Shown: positions 35,813-43,723 of the stretch, one piece after another
How positions within the stretch are numbered: the stretch's first letter is position 1
How the letters are laid out: every line of letters starts with the position of its first letter
NCBI GenBank assembly: GCA_039029355.1
Contig: JBCCGI010000068.1
Coordinates: forward strand, 1 to 43,723
Direction: 5' to 3'
From: JBCCGI01 sp039029355
GTDB taxonomy: Bacteria; Planctomycetota; UBA1135; GCA-002686595
DNA: 43,723 nt
Notes under the pieces: generated by a model
What the model saw: the letters and a program-made list of their open reading frames with translations, nothing else
The model's database searches: none
Told to the model about the DNA's origin: nothing
Made by a program: the position numbers and the translations under genes

Positions 35813-37495
35813 ATGACCTCACTCACGATCCGCGCCGCGCTCGGGGCGGCGCTGCTGACGACTGGCGTCGACGCCGCCTCGGTCCAGGAGCCCGAGCCCG
35901 CGGAGAGCCAGCTCCTGAGTCTGCTGGTCGCCCAGACGGACGATCCAGACGTCCGCTTTCTGTGCCTGATCTTCCTGAGTCTGGACGACCACCGCGAGCT
36001 TGCCGCCGAGGTTCCGCAGCCGCTCTACGTGGCGGCGCTCGTCAGCAAGCTGTCCAGCCAGTCGAGTTTCGACGAGGACCTCCGGGCCGAGCTCGTGAGC
36101 TTGTGCACGGCGTGGGAGAAGGCCGAGCGGGGCAACGGCTTCCCGATGCTCATCCGTGCCAATGCGGCCCTGCAAGACGGTGAGCTCGATGAGGGCCTGC
36201 TCCTGCTGGAGCAGGCTTCGCTGCGCACGTACGTCGACGACTGGAACGCGAGGTCGCTCGCCGCGCGTTGGACGACGCTGAACGAGCACGGCATCGAGGA
36301 CGTCGCCTGCTTCCCGGCGATCCTGCAACGGAACCTCGGGCTGACCAACCAGCTCATCGATGCCGCGCTGGTGCTCTCCCTCCACGGGGACGAGTGCCGT
36401 CACCGCGGACGCCTGGCCGAGGCCCAGCGCTGCGACGGCATCCTCGAGCGTCTTGGCTCCAAGTACGAGTCTCGCTGCACGGACTGGGTGGCGGGGCTGA
36501 CGGCGGAGTTCGTCTCTGGACTGGCCGCCTGGGGAGCGCTCGAGACGTCGCTCATGAGAGGCGACGCCGAGGCGGCGAAGAGAGCCGCGGCGTTGGGCGA
36601 CGCCAGCCTGCAGCGGACGGAGGTGTACGAGCTTGCAAAGGAGCGAGCCGAGGCCGTGGACCCGCTGTACAAGGCTGCGGCGGAGCTGGACTTCGGCATT
36701 GGAGAGTTCCTGGGTGGTCTCTGGGGAGGGCTCGTCCGCGCGGCGTCCGAGGAGGAAGAGGCCGCAGATCGACAGCTTGACCAGCGTGCGAAGTCGGGCC
36801 TCGCGCGACTCCTCAAGCGTGCTTCGCGGGATCAGCTCGCTCTCGAGTCGCGACTGCGTGCGAACGAAGCGGAGGTGCGCGCCCACTTCGAGGCGCTCGT
36901 GCGAGACGGGGAGCTAGGCCTCTTCCTGTCCTATCTGACCGAGGAAGAACACGCCGAGGTGTCGCAACTTCGGTCGATGCAGAGGCACCTGTACGAGCTC
37001 CGCGAGGAGTTCTACCCCTCGGTCTACGGGGAGGAGCACCGGCAAGGGCTCGTCGAGCGGATCCTGTCCGACCCGGAGGAGCTGCCCGTCGAGCAGCAAG
37101 ACCTGGCGTCGTACCTGCGCGGAGTGGCGATACGCGCCCTGATCCACCACGGCGACCGGGATGCGCGCCCGCTGCTTCGCTCCGGCTTCGACGAGTTGGA
37201 CGGCCTCCGTGCGGCGGACGTTGCCCTGGTCCTGTCCTGCCTCGGTGCGGGGGACGCGAGCCTCGCCGAGCCGCTGCTCGAGTGGGTCGGTATCTTCTCG
37301 CTCGCGGGCTACCGCGGCGTGGCGTGTCTCGGGAAGCGCGAGCTCGTGAAGCCTCTGCTCGAGACCCTCGGCGAATACCCCGACGTCGACGAGGGCATCG
37401 CCGCGGCCTTCGCCTTGGCGGACCTTACGGGTGAAGACTTCGGCCTCGACTTCGATCGCTGGCGGCGCTGGGCAGACGAGCACCTCGGAGACTGA
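35813..37495 (+). CDS. Exported alpha-helical protein of unknown function, HEAT-like C-terminus
   Basis: 560 residues from ATG at 35813; the frame is open upstream, but the signal peptide (MTSLTIRAALGAALLTTGVD) sets the start. The rest is almost all helical and charged, without cysteine motifs or a known catalytic set. Residues about 430-545 look like HEAT-type repeats (AIRALIHHGDRDARPLLRSG, AADVALVLSCLGAGDASLAE, GIAAAFALADLTGEDFGLDF) and finish RWRRWADEHLG, a form often seen at the end of planctomycete HEAT-repeat proteins. Such proteins usually act as binding scaffolds; the partner here is unknown. It is divergent from the sortilin-like gene and followed by an FG-GAP gene 176 bases downstream. 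Confidence 0.8.
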   Translation: MTSLTIRAALGAALLTTGVDAASVQEPEPAESQLLSLLVAQTDDPDVRFLCLIFLSLDDHRELAAEVPQPLYVAALVSKLSSQSSFDEDLRAELVSLCTAWEKAERGNGFPMLIRANAALQDGELDEGLLLLEQASLRTYVDDWNARSLAARWTTLNEHGIEDVACFPAILQRNLGLTNQLIDAALVLSLHGDECRHRGRLAEAQRCDGILERLGSKYESRCTDWVAGLTAEFVSGLAAWGALETSLMRGDAEAAKRAAALGDASLQRTEVYELAKERAEAVDPLYKAAAELDFGIGEFLGGLWGGLVRAASEEEEAADRQLDQRAKSGLARLLKRASRDQLALESRLRANEAEVRAHFEALVRDGELGLFLSYLTEEEHAEVSQLRSMQRHLYELREEFYPSVYGEEHRQGLVERILSDPEELPVEQQDLASYLRGVAIRALIHHGDRDARPLLRSGFDELDGLRAADVALVLSCLGAGDASLAEPLLEWVGIFSLAGYRGVACLGKRELVKPLLETLGEYPDVDEGIAAAFALADLTGEDFGLDFDRWRRWADEHLGD

Positions 37496-37671
37496 GTCGA
37501 GGTCGATGCGCGCGGTGGCCTGAATCCGGTGGCGCCTGGGACATACCCGCGTGCCGGCTCGGCGGAACAGCGGGGCCGACTGCGCGCGCAACTTCGGGAG
37601 TAGGATGGCGAGGCGGGGCTCGCAGCGCGGGTCGCGCCGCGCCCAACGCCCAGGCAACCAGGAGCAAGCTC

Positions 37672-40299
37672 ATGGCCCGTTTCCGGACGTCCGAAGCAGC
37701 GCACCGCCGACGCACCGCCGCCGCCGCAGGTGTCTTCGCCCTCTTCTCCTGCGGCGTCGCTCACGCCCAGGTCGGCCCCTGGCGCTCGCACTGGCTCGGC
37801 AGCTCGGCGAGCTCGGCCAGCGCGACGGAGATGGCCGACCTCGATGCGGATGGGGACCTGGATCTGCTCTTCTCGGCGGCCGGCGAGCGGCGCGTCGGCT
37901 GGTACGAGAACCTCGCGGGAGACGGCACGCTCTGGATGGAGCGCGCCGTTGCACAGGGGCTCGGCTGGGTGCAAGCCGCACGTGCGGCGGACTTCGACGG
38001 CGACGGAGACCTGGAAGCGATCGCTATCGCCCAGGACACGGGCGAGGTCACCTGGCACGAGAACCGCTTCGGCGACGGCCTGGTGTGGGAGACGCACCTC
38101 GTGACGGTCGCCATGCTGAACGGACAGGACGTCTATCCCGCGGACGTCGACGGCGACGGCGACGTGGACATCCTCGCCTGTGGTGGGGCGTTCTTCCCTG
38201 CCGAGGGCAAGGTCGCTTGGTTCGAGAACCAGGGGCCTGGGGCGGGAGCGTGGGCCGAGCACGTGATCACGACGAACCTCGCCTTCGCCGCTTCCGTGCG
38301 CGCGGACGACCTGGACGGGGACGGCGACCGCGACGTCGTCGTGGGGGCGAGGGGGGACAACCGGGTCACGTGGTACGACAACCTCGCGGGCGACGGGCAG
38401 ACGTGGGCCCAGGGGGTGGTCGCGGACGGCGTCGACGCCGCGGGAGTGCACCTCGTCGACGTGGATGGAGACGGATTCCCCGACGTGCTCTCCGCCTCCG
38501 ACAGCGACGACCGCATCGCGTGGCACGAGAACGTGAACGGCGACGCGTCGCTGTGGGTGAGCCACGTCATCGCGACCGACGCCGAGGGAGCGGAGTCGGT
38601 CTTCGCCGCAGACGTGGACGGCGACCTGCACGTCGACGTCCTCGCCGCGTCCTTCAGCGACGACACCGTCGCTTGGTACCGCAACGTGGCCGGGGACGGC
38701 TCGGCCTGGACCGAGCACCCGATCGCCCTGGACGCGGACGGGGTCGTGGCCGTCTGCGCGGGCGACGTGGATCAGGACGGCGATCCGGACGTGGTCTCAG
38801 CCGACCTGCTCAGCGCACGGATCCGCTACTACCCGAATCGCTCGCACTTCGCGACGCCGTGGCCGGTCAAGACGGTGTCGACTCCGGCCGACGGCGTGCA
38901 GGCCCTCCACGTTGTCGATCTGGATGGGGACGGCGACCTGGACGCTCTTTCGGGCTCGTTCGAGGCGCGCAGCGTCGCCTGGTACGAGAACGTCTCGGGG
39001 GACGGCTCCGTCTCGGTCGCGCGCCCCGTCCGGGCGCCGGGCTTCACCGCGAGCGCCCTCGACACCGGCGACGTGAACGGCGACGGCGAGCTCGACATCC
39101 TTGCCGCGGGTGGAGATGAGGTCCTCTGGTTCGAGCGCAGGGCGGGGGACGCGTGGATCGAACACACGGTGACGTCGTCGACCCAGTACGCCAGCGCGGT
39201 CCAGGGCGCCGATCTCGACGGGGACGGCGACCTCGACGTGTCGGCGGGCGCCTGGTTCAGCGACCCCGAGGTCGTTTGGTTCGAGAACGTCGGAGGAGGC
39301 GGGCTGGCGTGGCAGCTGCGCCCGATCGGCGGTTCCTTCCAATTCCGCCCTTCCGACATCGACGTCGGCGACATCGACCACGACGGCGACCTGGACGTGA
39401 TCGCCGGCTTCTGGTCGTTCACGAACCCCGACCGCGTCATCTGGTACGAGAACGTCGACGGCGTCGCGACCAGCTGGGCGGCAACCACGGTGCCCGGCGT
39501 CATCGGCCAGCAGCTCGACGACGTGCGCAGCGTTCACCTGGCCGACGTCAACGCGGACGGCCGGCTCGATTTCCTGACCGCGTCCTCGGGCGACGAACAG
39601 GTCGCCTGGTACGAGAACGAGCTCGGCGACGGCTCCTCCTGGCTCTACCACAGCATCCTCGTGGGCGTCGACGCCTGGTCGGTCCATGCGGCCGACATGG
39701 ACGGCGACGGCGACCTCGACGCGCTGTCGTCCGGTCGCCTCGACGGACGCGTCGCCTGGCACGAGAATCAGGACGGCGCCGGTACGCTGTGGACGGAGCA
39801 CGTTCTCTCCGGCTTTGCCGACCTGGCCCGCGGCGTGCACGCCGCCGACGCCGACGGCGATGGCGACCCGGACGTCTACAGCGCCGAGGGCAACGAAGTC
39901 GTGCTCTACGAGAACCTAGCGCTCGCCGCGGTCCAAACCCCACGCCCGGGCTCTCCCCCCAACCCGAACGCCTTCCTGCCCGGCGCGACGTCTCCCGCGC
40001 CGGGGACGGTCTGGGACCCGGCGATCGACCACACGAGCTTCGCGCCCTCCGCGCAGCTCGACTTCGCCTACGTGTCGCCGACCGCGCTGAACGTCCCGAC
40101 CTCTCTGGGGACCGTCCTGTGCAGCCCGCCGGCTGCGAGCGCCATCCAGGTGGTGCCTTGGGGACAGCCCTTCGCGTTTGAGATTCCGGATCACTTCATC
40201 CTCATCGGGACGAGCTTCTGCGCCCAAGGCGGCTCGATCGGAGCCCTCGCTTCGCCGCTGCTGACCAACGCGCTGGACGTCACCATCGGGACCTATTGA
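37672..40299 (+). CDS. Secreted FG-GAP/VCBS-repeat protein with 14 repeats
   Basis: 875 residues; AGGAG seven bases before the ATG. Signal peptide ends near GVAHAQ. Fourteen FG-GAP/VCBS-type repeats of about 45-60 residues follow, each with a calcium-loop motif such as DLDADGDLDLL, DVDGDGDVDIL, DVNGDGELDIL or DADGDGDPDVY, followed by W.EN..GDG..W..H. Seven occur before a linker at about residue 390 (YYPNRSHFATPWPVKTVSTP) and seven after, suggesting two seven-bladed propellers in tandem (inference). The last 115 residues are the shared C-terminal module, ending IPDHFILIGTSFCAQGG and LLTNALDVTIGTY. Integrin-like FG-GAP proteins act in adhesion or calcium-dependent binding; the ligand is unknown. 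Confidence 0.9.
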   Translation: MARFRTSEAAHRRRTAAAAGVFALFSCGVAHAQVGPWRSHWLGSSASSASATEMADLDADGDLDLLFSAAGERRVGWYENLAGDGTLWMERAVAQGLGWVQAARAADFDGDGDLEAIAIAQDTGEVTWHENRFGDGLVWETHLVTVAMLNGQDVYPADVDGDGDVDILACGGAFFPAEGKVAWFENQGPGAGAWAEHVITTNLAFAASVRADDLDGDGDRDVVVGARGDNRVTWYDNLAGDGQTWAQGVVADGVDAAGVHLVDVDGDGFPDVLSASDSDDRIAWHENVNGDASLWVSHVIATDAEGAESVFAADVDGDLHVDVLAASFSDDTVAWYRNVAGDGSAWTEHPIALDADGVVAVCAGDVDQDGDPDVVSADLLSARIRYYPNRSHFATPWPVKTVSTPADGVQALHVVDLDGDGDLDALSGSFEARSVAWYENVSGDGSVSVARPVRAPGFTASALDTGDVNGDGELDILAAGGDEVLWFERRAGDAWIEHTVTSSTQYASAVQGADLDGDGDLDVSAGAWFSDPEVVWFENVGGGGLAWQLRPIGGSFQFRPSDIDVGDIDHDGDLDVIAGFWSFTNPDRVIWYENVDGVATSWAATTVPGVIGQQLDDVRSVHLADVNADGRLDFLTASSGDEQVAWYENELGDGSSWLYHSILVGVDAWSVHAADMDGDGDLDALSSGRLDGRVAWHENQDGAGTLWTEHVLSGFADLARGVHAADADGDGDPDVYSAEGNEVVLYENLALAAVQTPRPGSPPNPNAFLPGATSPAPGTVWDPAIDHTSFAPSAQLDFAYVSPTALNVPTSLGTVLCSPPAASAIQVVPWGQPFAFEIPDHFILIGTSFCAQGGSIGALASPLLTNALDVTIGTY

Positions 40300-40306
40300 C
40301 GGCGGC

Positions 40307-40326
40307 GCCAACGCGTCGGCGTTGGC
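40307..40326. terminator. Hairpin between convergent genes
   Basis: GCCAACGC, loop GTCG, GCGTTGGC (eight pairs), eight bases after the FG-GAP stop. An overlapping second hairpin (GGCCGA-GTCC-TCGGCC, 40324-40339) could form instead. A minus-strand gene ends at 40464, so the structure may serve both. Confidence 0.5.
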
Positions 40327-40463
40327 CGAGTCCTCGGCCGAGCCGATGTCGAGCGGCGAACGACGATCCGGCACCGCAGCGCAGATCGTCCTGGAGCTAC
40401 GCGAGGCGGAGGCCGCGCGGTGCTCAGGGCAAGCGTGGAATCCGTCGGTAGACAGTCGCTCCG

Positions 40464-42272
40464 CTACAGTCCCAGGAAGGCATCCACCGCGTTCGTGAAC
40501 CGCAGGGGCAGCGTCAGGTCGACGTGGACGGCCTGGGTGAAGATCGTCAAGCCGCAGAAGAGAGGGTCGCCGGGGAGCGGAACCGACCAGCTCGGTACCG
40601 GCCCGGGCAAGAGCGGCAGGCCCAGGAGCTCCGGTCCGAACGGGTCCACGAGGATCACGTCCGAGCCGAACGGGATTGCGGCGGGTGCCGGGAAGGCGGC
40701 GACCGCTCCCAACGCGTGGCCCGTCGACGTGAGGTCCACCTGGAGGTGCAGAGTCCCACCGAGGGGCTCGACCGTCGCGGAGTAGCTGTCCGGGTTCGTC
40801 CCCGCCGTGCGCGAAAGGCCGCCCGCGGCCGGGCCGCTGCCGGAGCTCACCAGCAGGTTCTGACCGATCACGTCGTTGTCGCCGTTCTCGTCGCCGTGCC
40901 AGATGGCGAAGGCGTCGCCGAAGGGCCCCGCGGAAACCGCCAGGTCGTCCTTGGACGACGGGGTCGTCGCGATCGCCACCGGCGCGTGCTGCGGGACCCC
41001 GGCCGGGTCGACGCGCACGCCGCGGGTTTCGTCCTGCCCGAACCCCGGACCGCCGAGCCAGAGCGCGGTCGCGCCGTCGTCGCGCGCGAGGGCGCGGATC
41101 TGCCCCAGGTCGTCGGAGCCGAGAGGCACGTACGAGATCCCGTTCGGACCCCAGAGCCGCGCTCCCGTTCCGTCGAGCTTCTGGCCCCACACGCCGTCCA
41201 TCGACTGGCTGATCGTCTGCTCGATCCAGAACACGTAGGCCTCGTCGGTCGCCTGGTGATAGGCGAGGCTCGGGTTCACGCGCGCCTGGGTGGCGTCGGT
41301 CGACACCGGCACGCCCGTGCCGGGTGTGCCGAACGACTGGCTGCCGTCCGAGCGCACGTGCTGCGCGTAGCACTGCAGCGGGCTGACGCCGTACCAGGCG
41401 AACAGCGCACCGCCCGCCCCGTCGGCCACCAAGCCGGGGAAGTTCCCGATCTGGATCGAGCCGGACGTGAACACGTCGACTCCCGCGCCCCACTCCGGAG
41501 CTCCGGAAGCATCCAGCTTCTGCGCTCGAATGTGCCGCGGCCCGAAGAAGCCGCCGCTCTGGAATACCCAGGAGAAGACGACCGAGCCGTCGGGGTTGGC
41601 GCCGATCCCGCTCATCGACGCGGTGTCGCCGCCCGCCACCGGGACCGTGACACCGCCACCCCACTGCGGAGCACCTCCGGCGTCGAGCTTCTGCAGCCGG
41701 GTCGTGCTGCCCTCCGTCCAGCCGACGACGCAGCCACCGTCGGGCGTGGCGGTCACCTCGGGCGCGGCGACAAACGCGGTCGTGCTCGTGACCTGCACTC
41801 CGTTCGCGCCCCAGGCCAGCGCGCCGTCCTCGAGCACACGCGCGACGGTGATCTGGTCGCCGGTGAAGCGGTCGTCGCGAAACGCGAGGAAGGCATCGCC
41901 GTTCGGACCGGCGGCGAGGCCGTAGTCCTGCGTGGAGGAGTACCCACGGTCGGCGACGAGGATGCCGCCGGCCGTCCAGAGCGGCTTGCCCTGCGGATCG
42001 ATGCGCTGGATCTTCACGTCGTACCCGAACGCCGGCGAGCCGGCGGGGTCGGAGTCGTAGAAGCTGACGAAGGTCGTGCCGTCGGGCGCGGGCGCGGCCT
42101 TGGGCTGCACCTCTTCGCCTGCTCCGTCGGAGAGCGTGTTGTAGAGGGCGGGGTCCTTGGACCACTGTGCGGCGGTCGGGTCGGAGAGCGTGAGGCCGAC
42201 CACTGCCGCGACCAGGAGCCCGTGGATGCGGGAGCGAGGGGGGAGGTGCTTGGAAAGGGCGCTGGGTGACAT
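40464..42272 (-). CDS. Secreted seven-repeat beta-propeller-like protein
   Basis: 602 residues from ATG at 42272; the open frame upstream is Arg-rich and non-homologous, and the signal peptide (GLLVAAVVGLTLSDPTAAQ) supports this start. Seven repeats of about 55-65 residues share the core Q.LD..G.P.WG..G (IQRIDPQGKPLWTAGG, ARVLEDGALAWGANG, LQKLDAGGAPQWGGG, AQKLDASGAPEWGAG, GQKLDGTGARLWGPNG and two weaker), fitting a seven-bladed propeller (inference). The last 120 residues are the shared C-terminal module, ending LPGDPLFCGLTIFTQAV and LRFTNAVDAFLG. No enzyme motif is visible. Convergent with the FG-GAP gene, divergent from the next. Confidence 0.8.
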   Translation of the reverse strand: MSPSALSKHLPPRSRIHGLLVAAVVGLTLSDPTAAQWSKDPALYNTLSDGAGEEVQPKAAPAPDGTTFVSFYDSDPAGSPAFGYDVKIQRIDPQGKPLWTAGGILVADRGYSSTQDYGLAAGPNGDAFLAFRDDRFTGDQITVARVLEDGALAWGANGVQVTSTTAFVAAPEVTATPDGGCVVGWTEGSTTRLQKLDAGGAPQWGGGVTVPVAGGDTASMSGIGANPDGSVVFSWVFQSGGFFGPRHIRAQKLDASGAPEWGAGVDVFTSGSIQIGNFPGLVADGAGGALFAWYGVSPLQCYAQHVRSDGSQSFGTPGTGVPVSTDATQARVNPSLAYHQATDEAYVFWIEQTISQSMDGVWGQKLDGTGARLWGPNGISYVPLGSDDLGQIRALARDDGATALWLGGPGFGQDETRGVRVDPAGVPQHAPVAIATTPSSKDDLAVSAGPFGDAFAIWHGDENGDNDVIGQNLLVSSGSGPAAGGLSRTAGTNPDSYSATVEPLGGTLHLQVDLTSTGHALGAVAAFPAPAAIPFGSDVILVDPFGPELLGLPLLPGPVPSWSVPLPGDPLFCGLTIFTQAVHVDLTLPLRFTNAVDAFLGL

Positions 42273-42595
42273 GATTGCGCTCGAGGATACCCCGTAGTGG
42301 CCAAAGCTCAGGGCCGAACCGGGAGTCGCAGCGCGACCAGCGAGTTGGAGTGCCGCGGTGTTGGTCGGCCGACTGCGACGACGCCTCGTTCCTCGCGATG
42401 ACCCTAGCCGGGCCCGGGGCGCTCGTGGCGACCGTCGCGTGTCGGTCGCGCGAGGGATCCCCTGGTGCGACCTCCACCGGCAGGTGTGGGCGAGCCTCGA
42501 CGCGGCCCTCGGGAGCGAGGGCTGAAGGCGTCTGTTAGCATCGGCTCTCCCAATCCTGTCCCTTGCCACCGATTCCCCCAACCTGGAGCCCATCT
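42273..42595. other. 323-base divergent intergenic region, no gene recognised
   Basis: It separates two divergent start codons and should hold promoters for both. It contains a 32-base copy of a widespread GTCATnGCGAGG-type repeat (42371-42402). Short open frames here have no protein-like features. Confidence 0.6.
42371..42402 (-). repeat. Copy of the GTCATTGCGAGG-type dispersed intergenic repeat
   Basis: Read on the minus strand it starts GTCATCGCGAGGAACGAGG and ends CGTCGTCGCAGTC. This aligns over 32 bases with the repeat GTCATTGCGAGGAGCGAAGC... (ending CGACGAAGCAATC) known from many unrelated bacterial genomes. Recognised from memory; only one copy was noticed in the window. Confidence 0.45.
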
Positions 42596-43630
42596 GTGAG
42601 ACTCTCCGCCACCCGCCTGCTCATCGCGTTCGGGGTCAGCGCCGCGACCTCGGCGAGCGCCGCCGCACAAACCCCGTTCACCTTCGACATCGACCAGGCC
42701 CAGTCGAGCTGGACCTTCGGCGGGACGACCTCCCTGGGTCCGATCCAGGGCACCCCGGACACGTTCCAGGTGGCGGGGACCGCGCAGATCCTGCTCACCG
42801 GCGGCGGCTCGCCCGTCGGCACCGTCACCTTCCTGAGCACCGAGGCGACCACCGTCCCCGACATCAGCGCGATCATCCCGAACCCGCTGCCCTTCCTGCC
42901 GCCGCTGGCGACGATCGACGTGGTCGGCGCCGTGCTGTCGATCGCGTCCGATACCGGAACCGTCGACGGGTCCGGGTTCTTTGGCGTGACCATCACGCCG
43001 ACCTTCACCGCGGGCACGGCCTTCGTCGACAACCCGATCACCGGCACCACGATGATCGACCTGACCGGCACGCAGGGGACCGCAACGCCCGTCGTCGCGC
43101 AGATCCACAGCCTCGGCGGCGGGTTCACGATCGACTCCGGCACGATCAGCGACACCTTCGACCTCTCCGACCCGGGGAGCGGCATCACCGGCTCGCTGGA
43201 CATCTCCGGGAGCGTCGAGGCCGACTACGTCTGCCCGCCGGCGCTCAGCGCCAGCCCCAGCAGCATCTCCGTCGCGGCCGGCGGATCCCAGAGCTTCGAG
43301 CTGTCCACCTGCGTCGAGTTCACCAACTCGTTCTACATCCTGCTCGGCTCGGCCAGCGGAACCGCGCCCGGCTTCCCGACCGCCGCGGGCAACCTGCCGC
43401 TGAACCCCGACGCGTACTTCAACCTGACCCTGAACAAGCCGAACCAGCCGCCGCTCACGAACACGTTCGGCCTGCTCGACGCGTCGGGCGTCGCCTCGGC
43501 GAGCTTCGACCTGCCCCCCGGGATCCCCGGCCTGGTCGGTCTCAACCTGAACCACGCCTTCCTCGCGCTGGATGCGTCGTTCACGCCGATCTTCATCAGC
43601 AACGCGGTCCCGCTGAGTCTCGGCGCCTGA
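42596..43630 (+). CDS. Secreted beta-rich protein with the shared C-terminal module
   Basis: 344 residues from GTG at 42596, chosen because GGAG lies eight bases upstream and the product starts with a signal peptide (RLLIAFGVSAATSASAAAQ); an in-frame TTG at 42563 would add residues before it. Residues about 27-210 are beta-rich and low in charge (FDIDQAQSSWTFGGT, VVGAVLSIASDTGTVDGSGF) with no recognised family. From about 212 (PALSASPSSISVAAGGSQSF) the C-terminal module begins: YILLGSASGTAPG, LPLNPDAYFNLTL, LLDASGVASASFDLPPGIPG, ending ISNAVPLSLG. It shares that end pattern with five other genes in the window. Confidence 0.75.
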   Translation: MRLSATRLLIAFGVSAATSASAAAQTPFTFDIDQAQSSWTFGGTTSLGPIQGTPDTFQVAGTAQILLTGGGSPVGTVTFLSTEATTVPDISAIIPNPLPFLPPLATIDVVGAVLSIASDTGTVDGSGFFGVTITPTFTAGTAFVDNPITGTTMIDLTGTQGTATPVVAQIHSLGGGFTIDSGTISDTFDLSDPGSGITGSLDISGSVEADYVCPPALSASPSSISVAAGGSQSFELSTCVEFTNSFYILLGSASGTAPGFPTAAGNLPLNPDAYFNLTLNKPNQPPLTNTFGLLDASGVASASFDLPPGIPGLVGLNLNHAFLALDASFTPIFISNAVPLSLGA

Positions 43631-43657
43631 TTCGAGCGCGGTGAGCCTGTTCGACGC

Positions 43658-43687
43658 GCGCCGCAGGCGGGAGACCCCCCGCGGCGC
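43658..43687 (+). terminator. Hairpin after the last gene
   Basis: GCGCCGC, 16-base loop, GCGGCGC, followed after four bases by TCTTT. It lies 28 bases after the TGA. Seven pairs plus a short T-run make it a moderate candidate. Confidence 0.4.
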
Positions 43688-43723
43688 CCGTCTTTGCGTC
43701 AAAGGTACACCGTCAGCCCCCGC

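Overview
The window is very GC-rich with long genes, short intergenic gaps and almost no purely cytoplasmic enzymes. Several hallmarks point to a member of the Planctomycetota: ECF sigma factors paired with transmembrane Ser/Thr kinases carrying TPR tails, a sigma factor fused to a membrane anchor, secreted ThuA/DUF6797 and sortilin-like beta-propeller giants, FG-GAP and beta-helix surface proteins, and collagen-like tail-fibre-type proteins. It most resembles the large marine Planctomycetota lineages rich in secreted proteins. This placement is inferred from gene content only; there is no rRNA or tRNA gene in the window.

Layout. 1-1702: 3' part of a collagen-like surface fibre ending in an endosialidase-type (S74) chaperone domain. 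1819-5532: secreted ThuA + DUF6797 + LamG + propeller protein. 5699-13106 (minus strand): a GspG-like exported protein, an ECF sigma factor fused to a membrane helix and about 785 exported residues, and an ECF sigma / Ser-Thr kinase-TPR operon. 13278-16397 (minus): a second collagen-like fibre gene (11 x 24-residue stalk) in tandem with an IPT/TIG protein. 16653-19851 (plus): an exported subtilase and a secreted protein. 19946-21623 (minus): a Tat-exported intradiol dioxygenase behind a LysR regulator. 21720-24917 (plus): a sortilin-like propeller lipoprotein. 25115-28497 (minus): a second ECF / kinase-TPR operon. 28613-35640 (minus): beta-helix protein, RTX-repeat protein, and a paralogue of the sortilin-like protein. 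35813-43630: a HEAT-like exported protein, a 14-repeat FG-GAP protein, a seven-repeat propeller (minus strand), and a further secreted protein.

Of 22 genes, only two ECF sigma factors and the LysR regulator look wholly cytoplasmic; the rest carry a signal peptide, Tat signal, lipobox or transmembrane helix (the first gene's N-terminus is outside the window). The window therefore reads as a cell-surface and secretome region with three ECF regulatory inputs. Six of the secreted proteins share what looks like one C-terminal module of about 100 residues, whatever lies upstream of it. This is the strongest candidate for an undescribed sorting or anchoring system here. Strong GC hairpins without U-tracts mark many gene ends. 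No CRISPR array, transposase, phage structural gene or structural RNA gene was recognised.
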